The notes under the pieces: generated by a model
Seen by the model: only the letters and a program-made list of their open reading frames with translations
Told to the model about the DNA's origin: nothing
Database searches by the model: none
Made by a program: the position numbers and the translations under genes
Shown here: positions 12,722-21,639 of the stretch, in pieces
Position numbering within the stretch: position 1 is the stretch's first letter
How the letters are laid out: each line of letters begins with the position of its first letter
Source of the DNA: Sabellastarte sp. h YS-2021
Lineage: Eukaryota; Annelida; Polychaeta; Sabellida; Sabellidae
Assembly (NCBI GenBank): GCA_964017235.1
Contig: OZ024930.1
Coordinates: 155,000,221-155,064,220, forward strand
Length of the DNA stretch: 64,000 nt
Reading direction: 5' to 3'

Positions 12722-13930
12722 ATGCCTAAAAGGGGCAAGAAAACACCAGGACTACCTGTAAAAGGTACCACTTCCTCAGTTAAGCGAGGAAACAGCAAGA
12801 AGAAGGACAAGGCAGTGGACCTGGATGGATCCTTCCTACAATCACCAGAACCTACTGGAACTGTGAGTAGCGTCGAATATACGACCCCTGCCGTATACAA
12901 CAGTAAAACTCCTGATAACTCTGACGCTATCCTGGCATACTTGAAGAAACTAGATGAATCGAATCAAGTCCTGTTGAAAAGGGTGAGTGACTTAGAAGCA
13001 AACAAGTCCCTTCCTTCGACACCAAGTCATCGGGCACACTCTCACACAGGCCAACCCTTGGCCATGCCCCCACCGGTCGGGCAGAACCAGTTACCGGGCA
13101 CACGCGTCACAATACCGTCAGCTGCATCTATGGACACCCAGAACACTACAATCCATCCAAACTTGACTGGCCACGTTCACACTACACAGACCGTTGGGGG
13201 CACAGCGTCAGTAAACCACCAGCCTCTTCACTATGATTCAGATGGAATTCTGCCCAGTATCAGTGCCCTGAGACAGAATCCGACCATTTCTCAGTCTGTC
13301 GCGCAGGTCATGGCGTCATACGAGGCACAAGCTAAGCAGGAAGCATCACTAGGTAAGCAGATCCCCACCAAGAAATCCGGTCGTTTCAATGCCACTGATG
13401 CCATTACGTCTGGCCCTGAACTGAGACGGCCCAATGAGGGCTATCAAGGTGTTAGTGCAAAAAAACGCATATTATACGATGAATTATCACTACCTGAGTG
13501 GGCAGTAGGCCAACTAACGAATATCTATCACATCCAGGACCCAGCTATCGTCAAAAAAGCGTTACTCCAAACTATCTTGGCATTGAAGGACGCCACCTCC
13601 CTGCCCTGGCAAGCGGTCAGGTCAGCATATGTCAACTCTATGCATGATATGGAACAGGGAACCTTAACGTGGGACGACCAAATGCAATGGTCACTGAACA
13701 GACTCTCAGCCTCACAGATTGCCATGGCTAATGCTAATATTGTGTCAACACAAGGTACTCATAGGAAAACATGTAAATATTTTAATGAGGGAACGTGTAC
13801 GTTTGACAGTAATCATGGCAATTTCAAGCATGTATGTAGTTTTTGCGCTAGATCTGGCAAGAATTTAGTGCATCCAGAACTGAAATGTCATAGTAAACAG
13901 AGGGGGCTGGATAGGCAGGTCAATAAGTAG
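12722..13930 (+). CDS. gag: Gag-like nucleocapsid protein of the Ngaro-like element
   Basis: The 402-residue protein starts at the first ATG after repeat A1. A basic N-terminus (MPKRGKK...KKKDK) is followed by a short coiled-coil-like stretch (about 66-94, AYLKKLDESNQVLLKRVSDLE). A Pro/Thr/His-rich linker leads to a compact domain at about 240-345. The C-terminus is a Cys/His cluster: C351-x7-C359-x5-H365, then H370, C372-x2-C375, H384 and C389, as expected for an RNA-binding nucleocapsid finger of YR retrotransposons. The frame ends with a single TAG, and the following pol frame is the same frame, so TAG readthrough could make Gag-Pol. The gag assignment rests on position and zinc-finger pattern rather than on whole-length recognition. 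Confidence 0.82.
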   Translation: MPKRGKKTPGLPVKGTTSSVKRGNSKKKDKAVDLDGSFLQSPEPTGTVSSVEYTTPAVYNSKTPDNSDAILAYLKKLDESNQVLLKRVSDLEANKSLPSTPSHRAHSHTGQPLAMPPPVGQNQLPGTRVTIPSAASMDTQNTTIHPNLTGHVHTTQTVGGTASVNHQPLHYDSDGILPSISALRQNPTISQSVAQVMASYEAQAKQEASLGKQIPTKKSGRFNATDAITSGPELRRPNEGYQGVSAKKRILYDELSLPEWAVGQLTNIYHIQDPAIVKKALLQTILALKDATSLPWQAVRSAYVNSMHDMEQGTLTWDDQMQWSLNRLSASQIAMANANIVSTQGTHRKTCKYFNEGTCTFDSNHGNFKHVCSFCARSGKNLVHPELKCHSKQRGLDRQVNK

Positions 13931-16813
13931 CATGTTGTGCCACCTCCGAGTACAGCCGCCAACCAGAACAGTGTGACCCAAGGTTTAGAACAAAGTACCT
14001 CTAGGCTTTCATATTTGACAGATTCTAAATTAAACAAGACGTATAACTGTTGTGACCCTTGTATAGGTGTTAATTGTTTGATGCATAGTAAATGGACCAA
14101 GAATTGTTCCAACACTAGGACAGCTAACGTTGGTTCTGATACTTTTTCATTGTTTAATGAACCAGGTGGAAAATTTGACAGTAATACAAGTACCCATAGT
14201 GTGGGTTTTACATGTGTTGATAATGTTGTTTGTAATGGCGTGATAAATTCAACCAGTAAATTATATAATAATTCCAAATATTCTGATTCTTCTGTGATCA
14301 ATAATTATAGGAGTATTTGCTCATCTGATGTCAGTCCGGCCCCCATGTCCGGGCGTTGGGGCAACTCAACACAGGCCCCACTTGACAGTACTAACAGCGG
14401 TGATGGGTTTGTATATGCCTCTAATATTACTAACTTCACATACCCAGTTGGTCAGGACACCAGGGGGACTATGCCCCCCATCATACCCCACCCATGGCCC
14501 AGTAATTGTATACACAAGGTAGACTTTGTCAACTTTCAAAGCGTTGCTGCCAATAACTATGACCAAATTGTGTATATTCACCCCAATCATTTTGATGGAG
14601 TTTCGGGATTCCACTACATAACCAGGGACTCTGGATTCACGTTAATTGAACCATGTGCCCCCCCCCCCCCTGGTGTTCTGCAGGTGTTGTATAGTGTATG
14701 TATGTATTGTTTTCCTTGCATAGATGCATCCTGGGGCCATAACATTCAGGTGCAAACCAGAAACTTGGCCAAACTTTCTTATGACAATTTCAGGGCTGAC
14801 ACCCATTGTTGGGAGACGTATGGCTGCTCTCATGAGTCACATATGGTTGATATGATTGATAAGCTCATCAAAATGCAGGACATGTTTGTACAACCTATAG
14901 AACATGGTCATAACACTTTAGGTCCCAACACCAGGTCCCAGCCACAGGTGCACCATAACAATCATTGTCATGAAGATCACACTTTGCAAACAGCATGTAC
15001 CATCCCCCTAGGGATTCAAGCCCACTTTGACCAGGACTTAGGTCCGGATAGAGTATATAGGGACGTCAGCATCCCTGACAAAACAACAGGTTTTCTTAAC
15101 CATCACCCAGCAGAATTTTCATTCATTGGCCCAGATAGGCCCCCTACCCTAGTGGATACCATTCAGACATGTCTGGATATTGGCAACACCATTCGACAAA
15201 CTGGGGTTCCTAACTATGCCCAAGCTAGAATCACCCTTAAGTCAGGTTTGAACCTGGACAAGTGGGAACAGATACTGGATAATTACCCAGATAAAATGCT
15301 CTTACAATATCTTAAATTCGGCTTTCCACTGTCACTTACTAGCCCGGATCAGCTTCATAACACTCAGGTTAGGAACCATTATTCAGCCAACCAATATCCA
15401 GCTGCCATACGGGAGTACCTTCAGAAAGAAACACAACTTGGTGCCATCTTGGGCCCCACCCCATATGTTAATTCCAAACATTTTCACTGTTCTCCCCTCC
15501 TCACACGTCCTAAGGACCTCCACAAGCGTCGTGTTATCCTTAATTTATCACACCCTCATGGAGATGCTGTTAATGACCAAGTTTCTAAGTCATACTTTGA
15601 TAATAGGAGATTCACCCTCAGATTTCCTAGCATTGATGATATAGTCCAAAAAATTTTGGAGATGGATGACCCCCTCATCTACAAAATCGATGTGGCCAGA
15701 GCGTTTCGTAACCTCAGGGTGGATCCAGTTGACGCCGTCAAATTTGGTATCTATTGGGATAACTGTTTCTATCTGGACCAAAGCGTCGCGTTCGGCTGGA
15801 CGCACGGCAGTGCGGCGTTCCAGATGGCCTCCGACGCCGTCGTACACGTCATGCGTCAATCAGGGGCGTCAGTTTTCGCCTATATTGACGATTACATTGG
15901 CATCTCTCCCAGTCGTGACGCCATGCGTCATTTTCGCCAGCTACACAAACTAATGCAAGAACTTGGTCTTCCAATCAATGTAGACAAACTTAACCCCCCT
16001 TGCAAGGACCTCATTTGCCTGGGCATCCGGATCCAGATACCTGAGGCTTCCCTAAGTATTGATCCACACAAACTTAGGGACATTCACGATGAATGTCTAC
16101 ACATCACTCACAGGAAATACCTATCTAGGAAGGATTTTCAATCCCTGTTAGGAAAACTGATCTATCTCCACAAATGTGTAGTTCCTGCCCGTATTTTCAT
16201 CAATCGGATGCTGGATCTCTTTCGGAAAAATTTTCATAAGAAGAAAATCCACCTCTCCAGCGAATTTTTCAAAGATCTGCAATGGTTCAAAAAATTTTTA
16301 CCCCAGTTCAATGGGACCACCATCTACAAGAAACCCATTATTGCTGAGGCTGATGCCCTCCATCTTGATGCATGCCTTACAGGCATAGGTGGCATATGGC
16401 ATGATAGAGTGTACTCTTCCCCTGCCCCTGTTATACCCGGGTTTGACCTTAAGATCGTTCATTTAGAAATGATCAATGTTCTGGTGGCTTTGCGAATTTG
16501 GGGAGGATTTTGGCAACATTCGCAGGTAAAAATATACTGTGACAATTTGGCGGTTGTCCAGGTGGTGGCCAGTAGCAAGACCAAAGATTCCTTTTTAGGG
16601 GCATGTATTAGAAATTTGTGGCTGGTTGCCGCTCATTTTGACATTTTATTACAGATACAACACATCAGGGGTGAACATAACATCAGAGCTGACCTCTTAT
16701 CTCGGATATACTCCGACAAACCAGTTAACCAACACTTATTGCAGGAACTAAAAGAAAATTTCATCTGGGATAAAGTGGTTCCCGACCATTTTAACCTTGA
16801 CCTTGATATATAA
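13931..16813 (+). CDS. pol: Pol: reverse transcriptase and RNase H of the Ngaro-like element
   Basis: This frame is open from the gag TAG to TAA. Residues here are counted from the GTG at 13937. Residues 1-430 are Asn/Ser/Cys-rich with no domain I recognise. The RT follows: motif A KIDVARAFRN (D585), motif B FGWTHGSAAFQ and motif C YIDD (649-652). RNase H carries D806 (EADALHLDACLTG), E844 (HLEM), D869 (YCDN) and D919 (GEHNIRADLLS), so all four acidic residues are present. No methyltransferase follows, which supports Ngaro over DIRS/PAT. The first in-frame ATG lies about 50 codons in, so expression probably depends on readthrough, reinitiation or splicing. The RT copies the element RNA, and RNase H removes the template. 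All key residues are intact. Confidence 0.93.
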   Translation, partial: HVVPPPSTAANQNSVTQGLEQSTSRLSYLTDSKLNKTYNCCDPCIGVNCLMHSKWTKNCSNTRTANVGSDTFSLFNEPGGKFDSNTSTHSVGFTCVDNVVCNGVINSTSKLYNNSKYSDSSVINNYRSICSSDVSPAPMSGRWGNSTQAPLDSTNSGDGFVYASNITNFTYPVGQDTRGTMPPIIPHPWPSNCIHKVDFVNFQSVAANNYDQIVYIHPNHFDGVSGFHYITRDSGFTLIEPCAPPPPGVLQVLYSVCMYCFPCIDASWGHNIQVQTRNLAKLSYDNFRADTHCWETYGCSHESHMVDMIDKLIKMQDMFVQPIEHGHNTLGPNTRSQPQVHHNNHCHEDHTLQTACTIPLGIQAHFDQDLGPDRVYRDVSIPDKTTGFLNHHPAEFSFIGPDRPPTLVDTIQTCLDIGNTIRQTGVPNYAQARITLKSGLNLDKWEQILDNYPDKMLLQYLKFGFPLSLTSPDQLHNTQVRNHYSANQYPAAIREYLQKETQLGAILGPTPYVNSKHFHCSPLLTRPKDLHKRRVILNLSHPHGDAVNDQVSKSYFDNRRFTLRFPSIDDIVQKILEMDDPLIYKIDVARAFRNLRVDPVDAVKFGIYWDNCFYLDQSVAFGWTHGSAAFQMASDAVVHVMRQSGASVFAYIDDYIGISPSRDAMRHFRQLHKLMQELGLPINVDKLNPPCKDLICLGIRIQIPEASLSIDPHKLRDIHDECLHITHRKYLSRKDFQSLLGKLIYLHKCVVPARIFINRMLDLFRKNFHKKKIHLSSEFFKDLQWFKKFLPQFNGTTIYKKPIIAEADALHLDACLTGIGGIWHDRVYSSPAPVIPGFDLKIVHLEMINVLVALRIWGGFWQHSQVKIYCDNLAVVQVVASSKTKDSFLGACIRNLWLVAAHFDILLQIQHIRGEHNIRADLLSRIYSDKPVNQHLLQELKENFIWDKVVPDHFNLDLDI
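14658..14670 (+). repeat. C13 homopolymer inside pol
   Basis: Thirteen consecutive C residues encode part of a CAPPPPG stretch. The present length keeps the frame open. Such a run is prone to polymerase slippage and to sequencing error. Confidence 0.9.
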
Positions 16814-17799
16814 TTTCAGGGGTCACCCGGAGGTCAACTCAGTTGTTCCACACAGCATGGCACAGAGTCACGTCTTCCTACAGACCTGCCACGGTATCAG
16901 CACACAACAGACACTTTAGGACCTTCATTGCCTTCATGATCTTCATGCAACTTCCTATTGCCATCAACGTACACAATGTCCTCATATTTTTGGAGTACTT
17001 ATACAAGAATGGCCTTTCTCCCAAAGTCATTAAAAACTATTTGTCATCTATCTCGTCAGTAACTTCCTTTTATCGCCTTGACCATACCCCCTTGTCTGAC
17101 CCCTCCATATCAAGGTTCATTAGAAGCATTACCATTAATTCACCTTTCAGCCCCACCCCTAGAGGCATCTTCACCATAGAAATGATCTACCAGATTTCAG
17201 TAGCATGCTCTATCCTTTCAGACCCCCCACTATACAGGGCAATTTTCCTTATCTCTTACTTTGCTTTCCTTAGAATGTCTAACATAGCTCCTCATAGCGT
17301 CAATAAGTTTGACCCTTCTAAGCACTTTTTGCGTCAGGACGTCATTTTGGCCCATCCTGGTGCTCATATTGTAATAAAGTGGACAAAGACCCTCCAGGAC
17401 AACAAATCTCATCATGTAGTCCAGATTCCACAGCTGCCCAACATTTACTTATGCCCAGTGCGGGCCCTTAAGGCCCTTTTGTCCTCTAGACCCCTCCCTC
17501 CTTCAGCACCCCTGTTTGCCCTCCACTCCTACCCTCACAATCAAGTCATTGACACTCAAGTTAGGTCTGCACTCAAGAAAATCCTTATCTATAAAAATTT
17601 TCCTTCCAGGGGCTTCAGCTTCCATGCTTTTAGGCGGTCGGGGGCCACCTTTGCGTTTGATCACAGTGTCCCCTTACAGAATATAATGTCCCATGGCTTG
17701 TGGAGGAGCTCCGCAGTCTGGATTTACCTCCAGAACGCCTCCCAGGCTCCTTCCATTATTCCCTCCACCTTCTCTGCAAACATTCCTTCCCACTTTTGA
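16807..17799 (+). CDS. Tyrosine recombinase of the Ngaro-like element
   Basis: This enzyme is thought to integrate the circular DNA copy, using a covalent phosphotyrosine intermediate. Residues are counted from the TTG at 16843. The catalytic set is complete: R144 (FAFLRMSN), H261-x-x-R264 (FHAFRRSG), H284 (SHGLW) and the nucleophile Y295 (VWIYLQ). The N-terminal part, about residues 1-110, looks like the SAM-like core-binding domain (FLEYLYKNGLSPKVIKNYLSS). The frame opens at 16807 and overlaps the end of pol by 7 nt in a different frame. The first in-frame ATG is only at about 16936, which would cut into the core-binding domain. A frameshift, or splicing to an acceptor-like tataatttcag at 16808-16819, is therefore more plausible than an independent start. 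Start choice is uncertain; the function is not. Confidence 0.92.
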   Translation, partial: YIISGVTRRSTQLFHTAWHRVTSSYRPATVSAHNRHFRTFIAFMIFMQLPIAINVHNVLIFLEYLYKNGLSPKVIKNYLSSISSVTSFYRLDHTPLSDPSISRFIRSITINSPFSPTPRGIFTIEMIYQISVACSILSDPPLYRAIFLISYFAFLRMSNIAPHSVNKFDPSKHFLRQDVILAHPGAHIVIKWTKTLQDNKSHHVVQIPQLPNIYLCPVRALKALLSSRPLPPSAPLFALHSYPHNQVIDTQVRSALKKILIYKNFPSRGFSFHAFRRSGATFAFDHSVPLQNIMSHGLWRSSAVWIYLQNASQAPSIIPSTFSANIPSHF

Positions 17800-17807
17800 A
17801 TTGGGTT

Positions 17808-18072
17808 TGGTGGAATTTTAAAATTCTGTACCATTACTTCATTTTAAAATGTCCTGCTTTTAAGATATGTTGTCTATTAACATGTAAATAAAATTTCCTC
17901 AAATGTGTTTCATTGTGTTTAACAACTGTAGTCGATACTGTGGTTTATGCAATCTTCACTGTACTTGACCTTGTCTTGATCTCTCATGACCTTTGAGTTC
18001 ATCTTTCATATCGCCTTATTAGCTGTGGCTATCACACCATCCTATACTGGCAATTCTAAAAGAAGGCAACTG
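17808..18072 (+). repeat. Split direct repeat B1
   Basis: The repeat begins TGGTGGAATTTT eight bases after the recombinase stop and runs directly into A2. It is identical by eye to B2 (offset 963). It carries an AATAAA at 17887-17892 that could serve as a polyadenylation signal. Confidence 0.93.
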
Positions 18073-18267
18073 TGACGAGCACGGCCACTTCAGGGGCCTG
18101 CTGTGGCAGTTGATTCGACCTTATAAATTTAGGTACCTCCAGCATTTCCCTGGCAGGGCTTATTTCAAACTGACCAATCACTGACCAGTCAGATGACAAC
18201 ACAGCATTTAGGCGGCAGCCATTCACTTTGAATTTGGAAAGCATTGGATACAGTTGTGTAAAATATT
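18073..18267 (+). repeat. Split direct repeat A2
   Basis: It is identical to A1 and immediately follows B1. The B1-A2 junction (GGCAACTG/TGACGAGC) reproduces the junction a circular copy would have between the right and left ends. Confidence 0.93.
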
Positions 18268-18770
18268 CCCACCTCCCCCCTCTGATACATTGACTTACCT
18301 TTTCTACCTGTGATTTACCCCTTTCACAGGCTGCAACACTAGGGGTTAACAGGCGGACCAAAAATTTCTTGGTACCCCCTACTGACTAAGACACCCTGGC
18401 TCCTGATCCGAAGCCAGAGTTATACATAGGATCCTCTGCAGACTGATGATTTCCAAATGTGGTCACCTTGGAATATACCTCTGCTTTGTTGACCCTCACT
18501 GGCCTGGACCCCTTCCGGTAGTCCCGCTGGAAGGGAGGTCTCCTTTTGGATGGATGTGGGCCTTTTGAGATTTAGGGATAGGTCGGGCCAGGCTGACCCT
18601 GGTTCCCCCTCTCTTTGTGACCTTTCGACCAATTTTTGTGACCTTTCGACCACGATTGTGACCTTTAACCCAATCTTGCTCTTCGCTTGACCTTTGTTGT
18701 CAAGACTAACTAACACTACTAACTACTCTAACTGTCAATATTATACATGTTCCACTTTTAGTATATATTG
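18268..18770 (+). other. Unique segment between A2 and B2 of the Ngaro-like element
   Basis: This 503-bp non-coding segment is absent from the left end. It contains three near copies of ttgtgacctttcgacc at 18615-18672. It may be needed for template jumps or circle formation, but that is speculation. Confidence 0.6.
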
Positions 18771-19035
18771 TGGTGGAATTTTAAAATTCTGTACCATTAC
18801 TTCATTTTAAAATGTCCTGCTTTTAAGATATGTTGTCTATTAACATGTAAATAAAATTTCCTCAAATGTGTTTCATTGTGTTTAACAACTGTAGTCGATA
18901 CTGTGGTTTATGCAATCTTCACTGTACTTGACCTTGTCTTGATCTCTCATGACCTTTGAGTTCATCTTTCATATCGCCTTATTAGCTGTGGCTATCACAC
19001 CATCCTATACTGGCAATTCTAAAAGAAGGCAACTG
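18771..19035 (+). repeat. Split direct repeat B2 (right end of Ngaro-like element)
   Basis: It is identical by eye to B1 and ends GGCAACTG, directly followed by the resumed minisatellite. It includes a second AATAAA. Confidence 0.93.
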
Positions 19036-19098
19036 ACAGCAAATGCAAATGGATAATCTATAATATATATCACTGAGAATAAAAATAAACTAGAAAAT
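19036..19098. repeat. Degenerate minisatellite, right remnant
   Basis: The text 'ggataatctataatatatat' followed by 'cactgagaataaaaata' matches the unit of the array at 11985-12472. This shows that the retrotransposon landed inside that array. Confidence 0.55.
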
Positions 19099-19295
19099 AA
19101 TTATAGAGTGCAGACTTCCACTAGGGTACATATCCAAAAATTCAGGATTTTTTTTTGCATCCAGAATATCTTTCCCAAAACGTTGTCACCTTTGGCAAGA
19201 CCCTATCCGCATATAAAATTCAGATCCTTTCATTACGTTGGCAGTGATGTCAATCAGATAGTTAAAATCATTGAAAACACATGGAAAAAAAGATA
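19099..19295 (+). repeat. Interspersed repeat family D
   Basis: It has the same block order as the copy at 4088: 'gtgcagacttccac', 'ccagaat', 'ctttcccaaaac', 'tttggcaagaccctatc' and a 'cagatcctttcatta' block. It lies directly against the minisatellite remnant. Confidence 0.6.
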
Positions 19296-19679
19296 ATTTT
19301 TATTATTTGACATAATATTCACAAATTTTCTAGAGCATGGATTCCATTTTGTATTGGGTTCTTATAATGATAAAACTCAGAGGTAATAAAATAACAACTA
19401 GTATTAATTGTTCTGAATATTTCCCTGTAGAGAATTGTGGTAGAGTACTGTTTACTGTGTAGATGAATTTCAATATACCCTGGAATATCAACATCAAAAC
19501 TGGCCCAATCTATTCCTTTATTGCCTCCCAATCACAGAGAGTATTGCATTTCATGAGGTCATTAGTAAGAAATGAAAGCTAGGTAATCACAACAGTGTAT
19601 TGCTGAAGTCGGCCTAAGATGAAAGCTTGTGCTGTAATGAGCTGAGACAAAGAAGCTGATGATATATCAGTCTGTCTAA

Positions 19680-20412
19680 TGGAGACACAGTGGTGTAGGG
19701 GTAACATAACTGCCTTTTTAACTCTCACTTCCAGGAGTTATATTAAGAAAGGTGTTTGATAAGTTTTAGGCTTAACTTTTTTATGCAAATATAGCCAACT
19801 TAAGCCAATATGTTTAACTAGTTTTACTACTTACCCCAAGCAATGCAATGTTCAAACATTTTGGCCTTAGTTTTGCCTTTGATGATAGTATAATCCCCCC
19901 CGCCCCACTTCCTATGCTCCTAAGACTTGGAATGACTTTGCTGACAATGTACACATGGTAAAATCTATTGGCTCATTCATGGAAAAAGCTCAAAAGTTAC
20001 ATGTTTGTGAAAACCTATCCGCCATAGCCTTCTTGTCACCCCTCTGCATCTTCTCTTGTATGACCTGGTTATGCTACTAGGCTTACGAATATTCACCTTG
20101 TTCATGATCAGCTGCGCCTTAGAGTCTGTCATCTGATGGAGATTAACAGCTTTAAAAATCTACATTAGATTTGATTAAGCCTACAATTTGGCTAAGACCT
20201 TTAGTGAATATGGTCTCTGGGTTTGATTCTTGGTTGAAACTGAAGTGGGAAGGATGGTATTTCCTTCCCAGTGTCTGACGATTTTCAGTGCAGAATCTTT
20301 ACCAACTGGTACCTTCTGCTTCCCAGCAAACCATCAACTACCCACCATGATATGGCCTATACAATGTGCTGAAAGAAATGTTAAACTCAGTCAAATAATT
20401 CAGAGAATAAAT
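19680..20412 (+). repeat. SINE family B copy, probably split by an inserted MITE
   Basis: The tRNA-like head (gacacagtggtgtaggggta, from about 19683) is separated from the rest of the SINE. The remainder (ctctgggtttgattcttgg from 20213, then 'cagtgcagaatctttacc', 'catgatatggcctatac' and 'gctgaaagaaatgttaaact') lies about 470 bp further on. The gap at 19741-20212 has similar inverted ends and is listed separately. Confidence 0.6.
19741..20212. mobile_element. Putative MITE nested in a SINE
   Basis: The left end contains AAAGGTGTTTG...TTTTAGGCTTAA. The right end, reverse-complemented, reads AAAGGTCTTAG...TTGTAGGCTTAA. That gives imperfect terminal inverted repeats of about 30 bp. No transposase is encoded and no target duplication could be fixed with confidence. 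Confidence 0.45.
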
Positions 20413-20497
20413 ATGAATGAAAGAAATAAACTGGAGAGAAACAACTCACCCAGAGCACTACTTGCCATAATAAAATTGCAAAAGTGGAACACGAATA

Positions 20498-21637
20498 CAG
20501 TAAAACCTGGGATGAGCAACCACCCAGGAGAATATCCAAAAGTGGTTGCTCTGCGTCTGTGGTTGCTCTTTGTAATGAGGGTAATGAGTCAGAGTTATGC
20601 ACATTCTATTTTTATATGTTAAGGCCAAACATCTATGATTTTAGAGGATTTGCTTCACACTCGCTAAAAACAGTATTATATATAAGGAAAATATGAAACA
20701 TTAAGTTGTTAGCAAATTTATACATAAACTAGGCAACTTAGGTAAATGAAACTATTTAGCCTTTAGAACTTTCAGAACTGTACTGAGGACTATATTTCAA
20801 AAGATGATTTAATTTAATTTGCTTCTTACGTTTATGGAGATAATTTTTCGCAAATTTTTTGCAAATTGAATTTAAGAGCACTATTTAAACTAAGGAGTTT
20901 TAATGCCCTTTGATAGTTATGTTGATAATACGCAGATATGTGATGAAAGCTATTATGTGGATTCCCGAATGAGCTGTAACACAATTTCATGCAATTCACC
21001 CTAAATCTAATATTTTCAGCTAGGTGAGGCAAAATGGTTGGGATGCTAATACACTGTCCAGTTAATAGCGAGACAACCTATTCGTGAGTAATCTTATAGA
21101 CAAAGAAAAACAAATGCCTGAGGCAGAGACAGAAGCCTGATCTGATGTTGACACTCTAACATGTTTATAATACACAGAGCATTCAGAAACACCGTGTTCA
21201 AGAAAGAGCAAAATTTCCCACTGTTTATGTACCTTTTTGTTTTGCATACAAATTGCATTACCATAAAAGCATAGGAAACTGCCCTGAAAACTTTCGTGTA
21301 TGAAATAAAAAATACATACATGTATATGTACTCAGATTAGATCGAAACACATGTACACTATTAAAGTGGAGGATTTTTTGAAGAATAATTATGATAATGA
21401 TCAATGAAGTAAGTGTGAATGTTGAACCTAAGTGTAAAGAGCTGCTGTTTGTAAGTAATACACATGAAATTAAAATACATTGGGATTTTGGAAAGGAATA
21501 AGAGGGACATAAAACAGTGGTTGCTGGTTGCAAGTAACAGATGGTTGCTCTTTGGAGGTTTAAATTAATGTAAAATGTCATGGCCGGTTTCAAATGTGGT
21601 TGCTCTTTGGAGGTGTTTGCGTATGCAGGTTCAACTG
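20498..21637. mobile_element. Non-autonomous Tigger/pogo-like DNA transposon (MITE)
   Basis: The left end is CAGTAAAACCTGG and the right end, reverse-complemented, is CAGTTGAACCTGC. Both are flanked by TA (20496-20497 and 21638-21639), the target site of Tc1/mariner-type elements. CAGTNGAACC-like ends are typical of the Tigger/pogo group. Inner parts of both arms share 'agagcaaccaca'-type words. The 1140-bp interior encodes no transposase. Confidence 0.72.
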
Positions 21638-21639
21638 TA

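Larger units (their letters stand above)
12473..19035 (+). mobile_element. Complete Ngaro-like tyrosine-recombinase retrotransposon
   Basis: The element has gag, RT-RNase H and a tyrosine recombinase, in that order, and ends in split direct repeats arranged A1 - ORFs - B1 - A2 - B2. A1/A2 are 195 bp each and B1/B2 are 265 bp each, and both pairs read as identical. In YR retrotransposons this terminal layout, without a methyltransferase domain after RNase H, distinguishes Ngaro from DIRS (inverted repeats plus MT) and PAT (split direct repeats plus MT). Integration is expected through a circular intermediate by the recombinase rather than by a DDE integrase, so no target duplication is expected and none is obvious. 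Identical repeats and open frames indicate a recent insertion. A 503-bp non-repeated segment (18268-18770) lies between A2 and B2. Confidence 0.93.
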
